Translations under genes and position numbers: made by a program
DNA from: Scortum barcoo
Taxonomy: Eukaryota; Chordata; Actinopteri; Centrarchiformes; Terapontidae
Assembly (NCBI GenBank): GCA_023238725.1
Contig: CM041531.1
Location: forward strand, 25,150,143-25,214,142
Direction of reading: 5' to 3'
DNA: 64,000 bases
In this document: piece by piece, positions 1 through 27,900 of the stretch
Position numbering within the stretch: position 1 is the stretch's first letter
Layout of the letters: each line of letters begins with the position of its first letter
The notes under the pieces: model-generated
The model's database searches: none
What the model was told of the DNA's origin: nothing
What the model saw: the letters and a program-made list of their open reading frames with translations, nothing else

Positions 1-3000
1 GGAGATTATTTTTGTCAAGTTTTAACAAAGCATGTTTGACCTCAGTGCATTTCAGTCTAATTTCAGTCTGTTGGTGTCCAGAGCGCCATACAGGGATACA
101 AAAATGTCCTTCCTCTAGCAAAACAAGGAAATGTCTCCCGTACTGCACAACATCCTGCCTATTTAGGAGCCACATACCACAAAAAAAATGTGACCCTGCA
201 GTGTTTACTAGCAGTCTGCCTCCTGCCTGGGAAAGAAAACTGTGTATGGCAACTTAAAACAATAACAAAACCTAAAAATTTAATCGACTGTCGAGGTGTT
301 ATTTGCATTCAGGACGAAGCTGCTTTGGTCTTAGAAGTTCAAAGGATTTGCAGAAATTATGTTGTGATTTAAAAAAAACAAAAACGGATGGGCAAATATT
401 TGAAGAGCGACGCTAATACTAAGTGTGGACAGTTATATTAAGTCTAGAAAGGTTTGGAGAGAAATGCCATTCCAAACATAAGTACTGCTGTTACAGGCGC
501 TAGGGCAGGACACGGCAGTAGATACTGTATATAATGTTTGTCTTAGACAGACGCTGATGGTCTTGGATGTCCCCTAGGAAAACCAGCAAAACAAATTACC
601 TTTGGCATTATGCTACGAGTGCTTTGGTTTGATTTGGAAAAACAGGCCTGAAATGGTATCGGCTGTTGCGTAAGAGGCAGGAGTGACCCAGTTCACTGTT
701 TGGTTTGTACCTTTCCCTGGTTTGCACAGGGCCTCTGATATGATAAGACGATACAAAGTAAGCTATTTCACCATTTTATGGCAATAATTTGCATTGCATG
801 TTTTGCGCACACGCAGTTTTAAAAAGCGTTGTTTGGTTTGGCATAGTTAACAAGATGTTGAAGTAATAGAAATGCTCTGGTTTCTTACATGGTGACATTA
901 GTAAGTTATCTATCTGTGTCTTTCTAGTTGAGCCCAAATAAAACTATGACATGACATTTCTGCATGTGTGAGGAGGAATGCATCTTGGTACCTAGAAGTT
1001 GACTTAATTAATCATGCAACTAGAATTTTGATCACATCATGGCAATATGTGCTTGGTGCACAGGTGGCATCTGTAATGGCTGTTAAATCATTCGAATTCA
1101 AACATTACCAGCTGGTGCTCACTCTGTTCAACAGATTCAACCAAACCATATCATAAACGACTCACTAGCTATAACATCACTCTACCTTTCTGGGACCTAC
1201 CTAACTGTGACAGTCAATACGCCCAGCATACATACATCCATTGTTCTGTCCCTCTGGTAGTCACCCACAGCTGTGAGGACAGTGTAAGTGTGCTACACTA
1301 GCTTTGAGCTAATGGAAAAAAGGGCATATTCAACCAAATCTAGAAATGGTCATAATAACACCTCATCTATACCGGCTGCATTTCAGTCTTCCATCTGACA
1401 TAGCTGTTTACAATGGCCCTGTAATGATTTGTGCTTCACTTGTGACTCTAACCCAAAGTGCCTTTTTGTAGTTCAGGTCTATAGATATTTGCAAATAGAT
1501 TATTATGTTTTAGGACAGTCAAAACAATCAGTCAAATATCCTAAAAATAGAGTGTAAGGATATCAAATGCAGTTATTTGCATTGCTGCAGAGAATACACA
1601 ACATTATACACATATGTGTGTTTGTTTGGAGTGAACTGTGTGTGCTGCTAAATGTCTGTGAGCCTCCACAGTAGGTATGGCTGTACACAGTTTAAAAACA
1701 GACTGCAAAGTGATTTAAATCAACAGTAGAAATGTAGAACAACATAGGAGCACACACAGTAAACCATGTTAAGATAATGCTGCAGGGTGCACCAAAGTAG
1801 AAAGAGTATTGCCTAAATGTCCTTTGGAAGTTTAACCTAAACAGATGCAATGCTTGAATAATAAATATACAGTGCAACAGAGTGTCTGTCAGATCGTAAA
1901 GATTTCTGGCAAGGAAGACAGGCATTGAGAAACAATGCTGCTGGCTATATACTAAAAACATAGTCTGATTCACACTAGTAGCACTGATCCATACCAGTAG
2001 GCAGTATTTGCCATAAGAGGAAAGCAGCCTTTGTTCTTCTTCTTCCATGCCAGGGGGTCTTCCTCTCTGATGACATCCTATAATAGGTATGATGTAATCT
2101 CGGCATCAGCTCTATGCTGGGGAATAATCAATGTAGTTTGTGTTTTTTTAAGTTTATAGCAAGTTGGCCTGTCAATGTTCATGTGCCATCTTGCACCTCC
2201 TGGTCAATTTGTCCCACCTTCACTCTCACAAACTCTCCCACAGGGCTCACATAACTTATCTGCAGTTTCTGTTAACTATGAACCGTCAACACGTGCAGAC
2301 CCTGTCCTAAGCAAACACTTTTAGGAATATCTGCAGATTATGTCTTCAGATCGTAGTTTTTTACAGCTTGGCACGGCATGGCAAGAACATCAGCCCAAGT
2401 GGAGATCTACTCAAATGCCAAGATTAACTCAGTTAATTTTGTGCTACAAATTATTGGTGCTCTTTTTGTCTTAAACTTGGGGCTGGAATGAAGCAGGCAG
2501 GATTTATGAGCCACATTCAGGTCAGTGCTAGCTATTTTAGTGAAAGGTATTTACATGGCATTTGAATAATTCTCACTGCCTGCACACTGAGCCAGTGAAG
2601 CAGCATGCTTTGCAGGATATCAAAATACAGACAATGAAAATGGATGCAAATGGCTGATTTGATGTCTCTGTATTTGCATTAACTGTAGATTGTCTCACAG
2701 ACCAAAGTGAAAAGACAGTACTTGCTTTGACCCATTCTTCTAGAAGTAGTGAAACAAGTACTTGTCTATGATATATAATTGTGGAATAGATTCATATTAA
2801 GGAAGAAAAGAGAATACATCATTTAGTGAATATTGTCCCATTGTTCAAATGGTGAAGATGGTTTGTTTCAGGAGGTTGCTGAAAATACAACTGTCGCACT
2901 TTGCTGTAGCTTTGCGGAGGAGTAAATAAACTGTGCTGCTGTTTCAACTGTGTTTGTCAGTTCTGTCATCATAAAGCTTTGGTAACGAGCATTTTCTCAC

Positions 3001-5852
3001 AGGTCTCACATGCTGTTGTGTTTTGATACAATATATAGTACATCTGTACCATTGCTGACGTGAGAGTGACAAATGATATTGAGATTTGTCTGGATACAAG
3101 TCATTTGCGCTGGAAGGAATTTCCTTACATGTTTAACTGCTCACAGATTGAGGACAGTTCCAGCAGCGAGTGACTTGTGTGGCAACATATTTCATCTGAA
3201 AGTGAAAAAATCCAAATGATACCGTATCATACCTATGACTGCTATCTGGCAGTATTATGTGGTGGTTTGATTGGAATTTGTTGATGCTAAAAAAAAATGT
3301 TATGTAAAAATGTTCCTCTGTAGTTTGTACCCCCTGGCTGACAGGAGTATGAAAAGCATACTGTGAGGGAACAGCGTTGCTGAGGCTAAGAGTGAAGGGT
3401 TACTTAAAATAGCTCACGGGATGCTGGCCAGTGGGCTTTGACTTCTATAGATGGTGAAGCACATAGACAGCCAGAATGAAATAAGGACAGCTTGAAATAC
3501 TAGAGAGCTCTTGCTCACTTGTTCAAGGTCAACCTGCTCTAACGTCAGCTGTTTTTATTTTCATATGTCCATTTGTATTTGTGTGTTTGGTTATATGTGC
3601 AGCACTAATGATTTGTTGGCCAGTAATCTAAAGTGACTGGTGGATACCTCAATCTATCAGCTGTTCAAACCAATAAGTTTGACAGATACGCCAGCCGCTT
3701 CTGCAATTTACAAGGAATTGGCCAGTGGCCACTTGTGATTTGCCAGCATGGTTTGTCAGCTTAGCTGGAGCTTTAGTTTTCAAGAGGTGGTGATTTTTAG
3801 ATACATATTCCAACTTGAACACAATAGCTTCTGGTTTAATGTTGTTCAGTGTGTAAAATTTAGTCAAACTTATGACCAGTAACCAAGGTGTAATATTCAA
3901 CAGTGATCTGTCATCTGAAAAATAAGTTTCAAAAGTTGTTCACTCATGTTTTAGCAAGTGGGGAGCATCTAACAAATCTGCTCATTTCTGTTTCAACCTG
4001 GGTTCAAGAAGGTCATACATGCTTTTCTGTCATCTTGGTTAGATTATTTTAAGCCATTGTATTGTGAGTGAAGCAAAAAAACATCTTCTGCTTCTGTCCC
4101 CCCTTTTGACATAGAGTGCAGCCTCAGATCAGGGCCCATCTAGCTTCTAGTCTTTACTGAAGATTAAATGTGACTCGGTCTTTGCAGACATGGTAGCAAA
4201 TTATTTTCATTTGCTTTAAATTCTACCACATTTTCCTGCATATTAAAAATGTATTGCATTAGATGTGCAATAGCAGTCTATTTTTTTCCCATGCAACAAT
4301 TCAACATAGACATAATCGGAAGGTCTCCTCAAGAATGTCGATGGTGGACCAGTGCCTCTATGTAAACCACAAGCTTTAGTTCATTTTCTTATCTACAGAT
4401 GGAATAATTGGACCGAGACTACTAGATGAACCTTTCCTTGAAAAGTAGGTCTGGCATTTTTACAGCATAAGCAAGTCATCCCCCAGACAGTCTTAGAAAC
4501 ATGTTAAGTGTGGGTAAGAACTTGTGGGCGCACAAGAGTCTCCCCTTTTATGAACCGTGTACTTCTTTTGGGTCAGTGGATAAGGAGTGTTTCCATGTAT
4601 TTATATGGCCACAGCTTGCCAAAGTAGCTTACAGTCTGCCAGTTATTATGCACCTCAATTATGCATCAAGGTTAGTTTATGTGATGATGTTTTTTACAAC
4701 ATCTTATATTTCATTAACAAGATGTGATCATTTTGTTTCTTTACTTTGAAGCAGCATTACATCAGTATCCCTACTAATTTTCGTCCTACCGGCAACGATT
4801 TACACGTTTAGTTTTAACTTCATATTGGATTGGATCTGGGACGGAAGCAACTCTGTTAAAGTTCGTTCTCATAAACCTCAAGAGTTCCTCAAACTTATTC
4901 ACAAGCAAAAGTCTCTCAAGTCATTTCAGTCCACCTCGTAGTTGTGCCAATTAGTGTACCCATCACCAGGGCCCTTACATACACTGCTTTGTGCTTCCAG
5001 TAACAAATGACTTTGCTGGTAATATGCCAACAGTCACATCATTTTAATGCAATGTGTTGTCACTTGTATGAATATAAAAAAAAAACTGCTGCATTTACAA
5101 GAGCAGTTGAGGAATATATTTATTGAAGAACATTTTGGCCACTGTCCTGCAAAGCTGCAAAATTTGTTGTTACATTACATTAAATGTGTGAAACTTAAGT
5201 CTGTGAGAACCCGACCGTGGGCTTTTGCCAATATGTAGTGGTACAAAAAGTGTTTGAATAATCCTGCAGTGTTAATGATAGTACCACAGTGGGCAGCTGC
5301 AGTTCAGTAACGTAGTGTGCTGTGATACTATGGCTACACAATAAACACTCGCCTTTCTGGCATGCCTGTCTGAGTCAGTAGTTTAACAAACAGCTCAAAC
5401 ATAATAACAGAGGAGATGAAAACTGCAGAAAGTACCTCAAATTCCATTTACAGCTTTGTATTCCAGAAAGCATGCGGGTCCTTGTTGTTTTTCGTGAATT
5501 AATGATAGGGGTGAAATGTCCATGTCCTTGTGAGACTTCACCTTGAAAATAGCATCCTTCATGACTAAGGCCATGCAGCAGGGAACTAAAAGCAAAGATA
5601 TGTTGTTATTAAGGCTGTAAATCGCTGATCGCTTGCTCCCTTTGCTATGTATTTTGGTAAATGTTAAGCTTTAAAAGAGATTTCATTCAATTAACGTGTG
5701 CTGCCTGTCTCAGGTAATCATTGTTTTGACACATACAATTACAAAATGATGTTCATCAACTAAGAGTTACAAAAATGCTTAATTGGGCTGGACTTGCTAC
5801 TTTCTAAGACATATGTGAAGCAGTGTCCAGATAGGTGTGCCAGAAAACAAAC

Positions 5853-5877
5853 TTTCTTTTCTTTTCTTTTCTTTTCT
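5853..5877. repeat. (CTTTT)n microsatellite
   Basis: About five tandem CTTTT units, pyrimidine-only on the + strand, inside the long hipk3 intron. Confidence 0.85.
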
Positions 5878-6647
5878 AAAATTGCCCTTGTGTGTTGTAA
5901 TCATCCTGAGGTTCTTGTTGTCTTGTCCAGAGCCCAGATTTAGCAGTTTCAGCTGATTTCAAAACACTTTGCGAAAATGTGGCAAGGGGCTCAGTCCATG
6001 TGAACTGGGGGGGAAAAAAACACTTTATCTCTTACTGGCTCCATGTCAGCACACTGAATGGTTGACATCTTTAAAACGTGTCTAAAGCATTGTATTCTTA
6101 ATCTAAGGTCTGGTCAGATCAGAGTGCAAGTGCTACCTCTGCCTCTGCCACGCCACCTCTGTGTTCTACTGAATAATGCAGCGTTTCGGTGAGAGGAATT
6201 ACATTTCCTGGAAGAGACTCCGCCGTAAAGCTCTGTTCTTTCATCACGGAGTCACCCTGTTGTCCGTTTGTTTTTGTGGCCGAGCTTATGCCAACTGCAG
6301 TGTGGCCCAACAGAGCTTATTTATCAGAACAAGCTTACTGAAAGGCCTGTGTAAGCATGCAATGACAATGACTCCACCCCCGCCCCCCCAATGCACGGCC
6401 ACCCTTATTTGCTGTTCCCTGTGTGAGCTGGTACGATGCCACTTTACACTTGGTTCCTCCCTGTGAGGACAGAGCAGGGAGGATCAGCGGACTATTTCTG
6501 GAGTGTGAGATAATGGCCATGAATAAGAAATAGAGATAATTTCTCTGCTCTGTCACATGCCCTCTTGCAAAGAATAAGACTCCTTGTCTGAGTTGTTGTT
6601 TTTTTTTTTTTCCAGGTGAGATAAAAATAATCCCACCAGACCCGCAT

Positions 6648-6800
6648 ATCAAAGGAACACTGACATTTTGGGAAATATGCTTGTTTGCTGTCTTACTCAC
6701 CGTCAGAGAAGAAGATTAATATCAATTTCTGTGCAGTACAGAGCACAGTATAGAGATATGTCTGTGTTATATTTAGACTGGCTTGACACAAATACGTAAA
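6648..6800 (+). repeat. dispersed teleost repeat relic
   Basis: The stretch reads like a diverged copy of a very common teleost interspersed repeat. The recognisable opening is a segment close to GACATTTTGGGAAATATGCT, followed by an AGAAGAAGATTAATATCAAT-like stretch. The identification is from memory of the family's wording, not from an alignment, and the right boundary is approximate. Confidence 0.5.
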
Positions 6801-9800
6801 ACAAAGGGAACAGTTGGCCACTGTCAGAAGTTAAAAATACACATTTCAACAACAAAATTGTCATGTTTACATTTTGTATTAAATAGTAACTAGCATCAGT
6901 CAAATGGGTTCTGTTCAGAGTTACCACGGTGTGACAAACTGGCAGCTTAGGTTAAAGAAACATGTTTGAGTGTTTATCCCGAGGACGTCAGCGTAGAAGA
7001 CCCATCTTGTTTCAGATGTTTGAGGAGTTCTCGCAAAGCTCCGGGTCAACAATTTAGTCCACACGTACACTGTGTGTTTTGGAATCTCGCCACGCATCAT
7101 GTTTGCGTTGGTTCCACTACCATAACACTGCCTTGTGCCTCAGCCTCCTTGTGGGTTGGAGACAGACAAACAGAGAGGGAGGAAAAGAAGACATGGGCGG
7201 AAGAAGGGAAGCAGCTGTTTGAGGTGAAGGAGCAAACTGTTGAACTCGTTGACCAGGGAAAGCCTGTTTTCATTGGCCCGAGCCTTTCCACAAAGGAGCA
7301 GTAAAATATAGCGGAGGCCTTGGGCCGTGTGGAGAGAAGGATGGCATCCAAATCTTACCATAGCTCCTGCCTGTTTGGGTTTTATTTTTTGATTGTTGCT
7401 GAGTGTCATACCTGCAGTGTGGGTGGGTTATACTTGGCACAGCGGTGTGCCCATGCTGGGCCTGCTGCTGTTACTGCTGTGCTCAGCATTGTGCATTCGG
7501 GTTTGTTGGTGATGGTTTCCATTAGCAGCCAGTGCAGAGTTTGTTATTCACAGTCAGGCCTTGTTCTGTAGTGACCTCACCCGAACCAATTGCACTGTGT
7601 CAGCCTAAATGAATTAAGTAATGTCATTAAAAGCTCTGGTTAGTTAAACGAATATTGTAAGTTTCAATGTCTTCAACTCAATGAGTACTCTAAACTGTTA
7701 TGGTGTACAGGTTTAACCTCCAGGAGTGAGCTGTGAACTGGGGAATGTCTTGAAACAAACGTCTGACAACGTCGCCAGCAGGCACAGAAAGCTCGTTTGA
7801 AGATGTGTCTTTTTTTTCTTCCCCCTTTGCTGCCTCTGGAGGTGTTTTTCACCACTAACACACGAGGCTCTATGGAAACCTTTTGAACACAGTAATATTG
7901 TAGACAAGTCATGTCTCACTCATAGTCATTTATTTTCAACTTTTGAAAAGCACAGTAGTATCCATCAACAGCAGCTGTTTGTCTGATGAGGAAAAACATG
8001 TTCGGCTTTCGTACAAAGATGCAGTGGAAGCACACAGAAGCATTAGAAGCAGACTGGCTGCATTTAATGGCTGGTAAAAGTATATAAATGTTGCATTGAT
8101 ACATCACTGATTGTTGCATAAAATCCTTCCCTTAAATGATTTATAATAAATACATTTAAGAGAGAAGTCCATAATAAACCTGATATGTAACATGCACAGG
8201 AAATCAACCACCATAGATTGATCAAGTTAATCAAAATGTAATATTTTTAATTTGAATCAGACAGTAATGTACTTTTTGTACCACTTCCTTTGACTTTTGC
8301 TTCATACTGGGGTATTTTGTATCTATTGAGTGCACTCATGTGTTGTGTGGTCATAAACCTTAAGTTGGTTTTGGATGATTCACTGCCTGTTTTTGGTGCA
8401 GCAGGTCATGATATCAGGATACATGATAATTGCAGTTCTGTTTGTGCGTTAAACTTGACCACCATTATTTTATTCCACAAATGGTTCTTTATGCCGTCAT
8501 TTGTCTGTGAGTTGAGGCTTGTTCAGGTGCACCCGTTCATTCATTGTCCATACCCACTTTTTCCTGTTAAGCGTTACCCGGGGTGGGAGTGGCACAGGGC
8601 AAAAGTCTGGATATTAGTCAGTCATGTTGCTCATCTTTTTGTTGTACCTGTCTCTTTCCTCTGGAGCTGTTGCACGTGACAGTGAGCAGTCACGAGGCAC
8701 CTGCTCCTCCAGCGTTCAATTGGCCTTTCGACTTGTACGTCACATCCTCAGGATGGAAAACAGATTTGGTTTCACAGAAGAGTGGTGAGGCTTGAGTTGC
8801 TTTGATTAGGACAGAGCAGTGCAACCATGGCAACGTCCACTTGTCCCCCCCAAACCAAAGGAGAGAGACCTGTTTTCTGTTTGGCTCTCTTTATTTCACT
8901 GTTTCACTCTGTGATTTTACATGTTGCAGTGCTGTTGTGCACTCAGCGGGGAAAGGTAATAACAAAAGCCTACAAAGAAAATAACACAATGTCACCATCT
9001 TCTGTGTACTCAAGAAGCACTTTGCATAATCTTAAGTGGAATCTGACAAAGTAATAAACAAATGAGGATGAATGTTCTGTCCCGTTTCTTTCTTGATCTG
9101 TTATTTTCCAGAAAATAGAACCGTTTTAGTTTTTTTATTTCTCTGAGTGTCTAAGTCTACACTGGCATCGCTAATTTGTTTGATGTATTTCTTCCAAGTT
9201 GTTTGATTTTGAAAACAGCTCAGGGCAATCTTGAAAATGTTTCATATGCTATAAGAGATGAAATAGGCAGTATTGTGTCCCCAATGAGGCCTTTACACTG
9301 AACAGCTTTGAATGAGTAACTGTTGTTCACATAGGACCCAGTTAGTAGGCTTATGTTGACTTTAGGAAATAGTGAAGAATTGTTAATAAAAGCAAATCAT
9401 TGAGTTCTGTATTGAAGCTCCCATTCAGTGCATCATGAATTGACAGATGCTACAACTCATAAACTAAAAGGTTGAAGTTAAGATTGTTTTTAGTCACAAG
9501 GCCTGGTCTTCAACTACAACACCAACCAGATGACACTTTGTAGTGCTGCTCAAGTTGTATAGGTGAGCCTTTCCTGTACATCCCTATAGTTGGGTACCCT
9601 GATGAATGCCAGTGTGTGTTGATATATAGCTGGTGTCTCCTCACTCCTCTGAGGAAAACCTCTTCTGTATAAATAGGACATGCCTGTGGGGCTGAAATGG
9701 TCGGCATAACTGGCTGGTTGGTTTCCTGCTGCCATGTTGCCTACTGCACCAGCTGTTGCAAGCATTTGTTGTGACCATGTGATAAATTTGTCTAAAACTT

Positions 9801-11311
9801 ATTTTAGCAGGTCTTAGGTTTGCTGTTGCTAGCCATATGTCCCACACCATTCAGTCCCATATGGCTCCAAAGACGTCACAGACTAGTTGTCAGCCGGATC
9901 CCTTTTAGATAACGTTTGGTATGAAGCCGCAGGGATTGCCTTAGTTGGTGTGCCCATCTCTCTGAAACAGCAGTCACTCAAGCTAATTATCTTGAAATCC
10001 CATCCTCGTCATTCTTTAAATTATTTCAATCTTCTGCTCTCTGTCATGGTGGTAAATAGTTTGTTGAGAGTATATCTCGTGTATATGCTGAACGGAAGTG
10101 AAATGATATCTCTCAGGCCTAAAATAACTTCAGAGACACTTGAGTGACTGAGTTATTCTGAGCAGTGCTCTCATCAATGGGGACAATGAGGAAATGATTA
10201 CTACTGAAATTATCTCGGCATGATCTCAACTATGTTTATATTGATGCAGTTATTAAGACTATAAACAATAATATAGAATAATCCCCCAGCTCTGTTGTTG
10301 CATAAAATAAGGGATGTATTGGATTTTATTTACAAGGTCTCAACCTCCATTCCTCATCACTTTAGCCAGTTCTCCATTATCCATCACTCCTAAATTATTC
10401 TTCTTCAAATGCAGCATCCTGACTTGTCTAATAGATATGTACTGTTTTAATGAACTTGGAAACCACTTCCCCACAGAAAGACTTGTGTCAGAGCAAAGAG
10501 CTCAAGCCACATCATGATGCCAGCGCACTATTGGAGTTTATAAGCTCTGTGGTGTGTCCTAAACGCAGAGTTCTTGACAGTTGTCAGCATGTCTTACCTG
10601 TATTGGTGCTGACAGGCCTGCGTCACCACTAGCCGTCCTTGTGACGCGGTATTAGAGTGCCACTGTAAAGTGTCTTAAAGTAACCTTTAGCCACCATGTA
10701 GGCAAAGAAGAAGCGAGGTGCTTCTTATTCGCTATCAGCCTAGAGCGGATACAGCAGCCTGTCAAGGGTCTGATCCTGGCTGACCTGCTAACCCACTGAC
10801 TCAGACCGCTGACACTTGGCGACTCTGGTGCACACAAACAACACTGGCTTACAAGTCACTTGGCTCTATAACACTTGTACCACACATCCCATGTGACTGA
10901 CCATCAGCAGGAATCCCATGACTTTCCTAATTATGGATATTTATTTGCTCAAGACATCAACATTGGCCTACAGAGCCAACATTTTTTACATGAACCAGTA
11001 GTGAAACTGAGAAAATTTGTTTTAAGGTGTTGTTGGTGCATAAACTACCTGTGAAACTTTGGAGTATGAAATGCAATATATGTGAAAGATTTCTTCAATA
11101 AAAAAATTGATTATTATTTTCCTGGGGCTGACTGAAAGTTAAAGATAAGTTGTTTATGTATTAAAGATGTTTATATTCTTATCTAAAAATGTGGTAAAGA
11201 TGGCACAGAAGCATTTTTAAATGACAGTAAATCATGGTTAATGTTTTCATGTGACATGTTATGATTACGTGACTGTAGACATAACAGTTGTGCGTTTTGT
11301 CTGTTCCACAG

Positions 11312-24977
<13,666 letters not shown>

Positions 24978-27900
24978 GCATGGCTGCCCATCTGGTACCC
25001 TTCTTACCACCCGAGGGCTAAGTGAGGAGGGCGAATTCTATCTTAAACCACAAACAAACATGGTTTTCATTTCCAAAACCATGGCACAACCACAGAGAAA
25101 GCAAGCTATTTTTTGAATCATGTAGACTTGGGTGTAATTGAACTTCGAGCTTTAAAAAAGAAGAAAAAAAAGAGTTCCAATGGTGGAAATGATTTGGGCA
25201 AAAATTAAGAAGGAAATAATGTATGAATGATTGAATGAAAGAATGAATGAGTAGTTAAACTCACACTTAATGTGTTTTGCACATTTGATATATCTTTGCA
25301 TTGGATCTTCTACGAATACTCCTCAAAACAGGTAAATAATTGGGGTGTTGTTGAATAGTTAGGACTTTGCACCCCTGATCCCAGCTATTTTTCTATATTG
25401 CCTTCTTACGTGTGCAAGACACATCCATATTTGTAAAGCCATCCCAGTCTCTAGCTCTAGATCGACAGATGCACACGTCGTCCACAGTGTATGTTGTACT
25501 GCGTTTGAAGTATTTGTACCTTTTCGGTGTCTTTTGGTGTTAGCAATGTCAAGTCAATTAACCGATTTAAATAGGGTTGTTCCTCACGCTGCATGTGGTC
25601 TTGCATGAGCAAAAATGTAAACAGAAAGATGCATAGACGTTGCTCTTATTGTTTGTGTCACAAGACTCGCTGCATTGTATAACTGTCCCCAGCCATAGTG
25701 CCTTACATATTTGAGGTTGTTAATGTTACTACTTATATATGACTATATACATGAATATATTAATGTACTGGACTGCAGCACTTGAAATTCCAATCAGTTG
25801 ATGCATCCTATGTGTGAGTATATATATGCACATGTGTATATGTCCATGCATAGCCTGCATTGATGTGATGTATCGCGGATAGCGGTGCTTCTTTTTTGGA
25901 GTCAGTGTATATTTCAGTGTGTAGTGAGTTACTTTTCTGTTCTCTTGAGAAGAACAGCATGCTTTGCTGTTGCGAATGCTTACTGTTTCATTAAAACTGT
26001 TCTTTTTTTTTTTCGTTCTCCCTTTCCCGAATGAATTAGTGTACAAAGTGCAAGTACTGAGTATTGCTTAATATTTGATAATCACTTTCTATTTAGTGAA
26101 ACTCTTACTACGAACAGTATTTGTACTGTTTGATGAAACTGCAATACAATCTAAATAGTCGTCGATTATTTTCCTTTTTTCGTCTTCGTATTTTCATTTT
26201 GAGTGTTTTCACTTTGTTTCTTAGATGTTTAGAAGTGTGGTGGGCATGGCTTTGATTAGGTAAGGAAAATGCAAATTAATTCACAGTATGGAATCCTCTA
26301 AGCCTGAGCAAACCATGCAGTATTTGATATACACACATATATGGACATATATTATAGAGCTAGACTATTTAGTACAGATGCTTGATAAGGTGTGAGTTAA
26401 TTGTGTGCAATTCTCTCATTTATGCATGTGTGACAAAGTTAACTTTTTCCCTTTACATTATACCATTTGTTAAAGGCTTAAGGCTTATCGGTGTCAACTG
26501 CTTATTTTATACATTCCGTCAGGGAGGATATTTACATATATATATGATGGTAGCACCAGTCTATATATATGTAGATATGCTGTGTGTGCATTTTTTCTGT
26601 TCATTTTACTAGTTATGTGTGTAATTTTTTTTTTTTTTTTTTTTTTTTCAAATGAAGTTGCTTGTGCAGCACCAAAGACTGTAATTCATTTCCTGAGCAA
26701 GGTAGCTATTCTGTTTTGCATAGACCTCAGTCATACTGTAGTTGTAGAATGGGGTTAAATTAAAACAAACAAACAAAAAAATTGTATTTAAAAAATGGCC
26801 GAGGTTTTGTCTAGCTTATTGGGCAATTAATAAGTCGTATCATTTCTTCTTGAATGTATCATAGATAAGCTGCTATATGATGATTGCCACTTCAATAGCT
26901 GTGAAATTAGGTGATTTCTCTGAGTTTAAACCTAGCGTTGCTATTTTTGTATAGGTCCCTAATTATCTGAAATAGAAGTGGTTTTGATTTTTGTGTTTTG
27001 CGTTCATATTTGGAGTGTCATTGTAACTACTGTATTGCTGATGATGAACATTAGTTGCATTTGTTGTTTCTCGGGGTGTGTGTTTTTGCATCAGTATTTT
27101 ATCCTTATTAATCTTTCGGGCTCATCACTGCATATAAATGATGTATCGATGTAACTTAATTTTTGTATGTTTTCATATTGATGTTTTGTACACATCTAAA
27201 GCTGTAGCTTGCAGGATTGATTTAACTTTTTCATTGTGCGCGTACGGTATACTACCAGTACTCTGCGGTGTTTTACAGGAGCACTGTGAGATGCCAGAAA
27301 AAGACAAAAAAACAAAAATCCATTGTGTTCATCAAGAAGCTTCTGTAACGCTTCCACCGATTACACACAAACGCACTCGCCACTACACACTCATACAGGT
27401 AGTTAGGCTTGTAAGGGTTCGGGTGATTTAGACTGTGTGTTCAAAAATGAATTTTAGCCCAACGTTTCTGTTCCAAAATAATGTTTTACAATTTGTTTTA
27501 CTGTTAAATTGATTTGAACAAACACTTATTGCAACATTTTAACTGTTCAATGTGAACGGCGAGAATATCGTTTCACAGTTTGATATTCTAAACTGCCTTG
27601 TGTTCGGATCGCTCTCCCCTTTATGAGTGTCTCATATCAGAACGACGTTTTGTCAATGCAAAACTGTGGCCACTGTTATGCGTTCCTTACTAAAATTGAG
27701 ACAGTGTGAGCAGCACTGCGTATGTGCCTTGAGATTCAGAAAGTGAGAGTTCAAGACGGCGATTCCTCACTGCTTATTTGTGGAGGAAGGTATAGAGTCC
27801 AATAACAGTCCATTACCATGAAGAGTAGACAGTCTTGTAATGGCCACACGCCCAGGAATTTAAGAAAAAAAAACACACTCCACACACACAAAATAGGACA

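Larger units (their letters stand above)
1..11311 (+). other. hipk3 upstream intron (incomplete at left edge)
   Basis: The exon at 11312 enters in phase 2 and needs an upstream exon encoding the catalytic loop and the segment ending in SRYY. I find no such exon in these 11.3 kb, so the region is read as one long intron that begins before the window. It is AT-rich with no convincing coding exon on either strand. It holds a CTTTT pentamer run near 5853-5877, a teleost repeat relic near 6648-6800 and an unexplained antisense open stretch around 9510-9850. Nothing else stands out. Confidence 0.75.

Noticed and set aside
4396..4447. Transposase-like peptide (DGIIGPRLLDEPF)
   Set aside because: Only 16 codons are open, there is no flanking similarity or terminal repeat, and this is within chance for such a length.
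8540..8625. Possible fish repeat resembling CCATACCCGCTTATCC-type elements
   Set aside because: Only about 50 bp look similar and the rest does not follow the family, so it was not listed as a feature.
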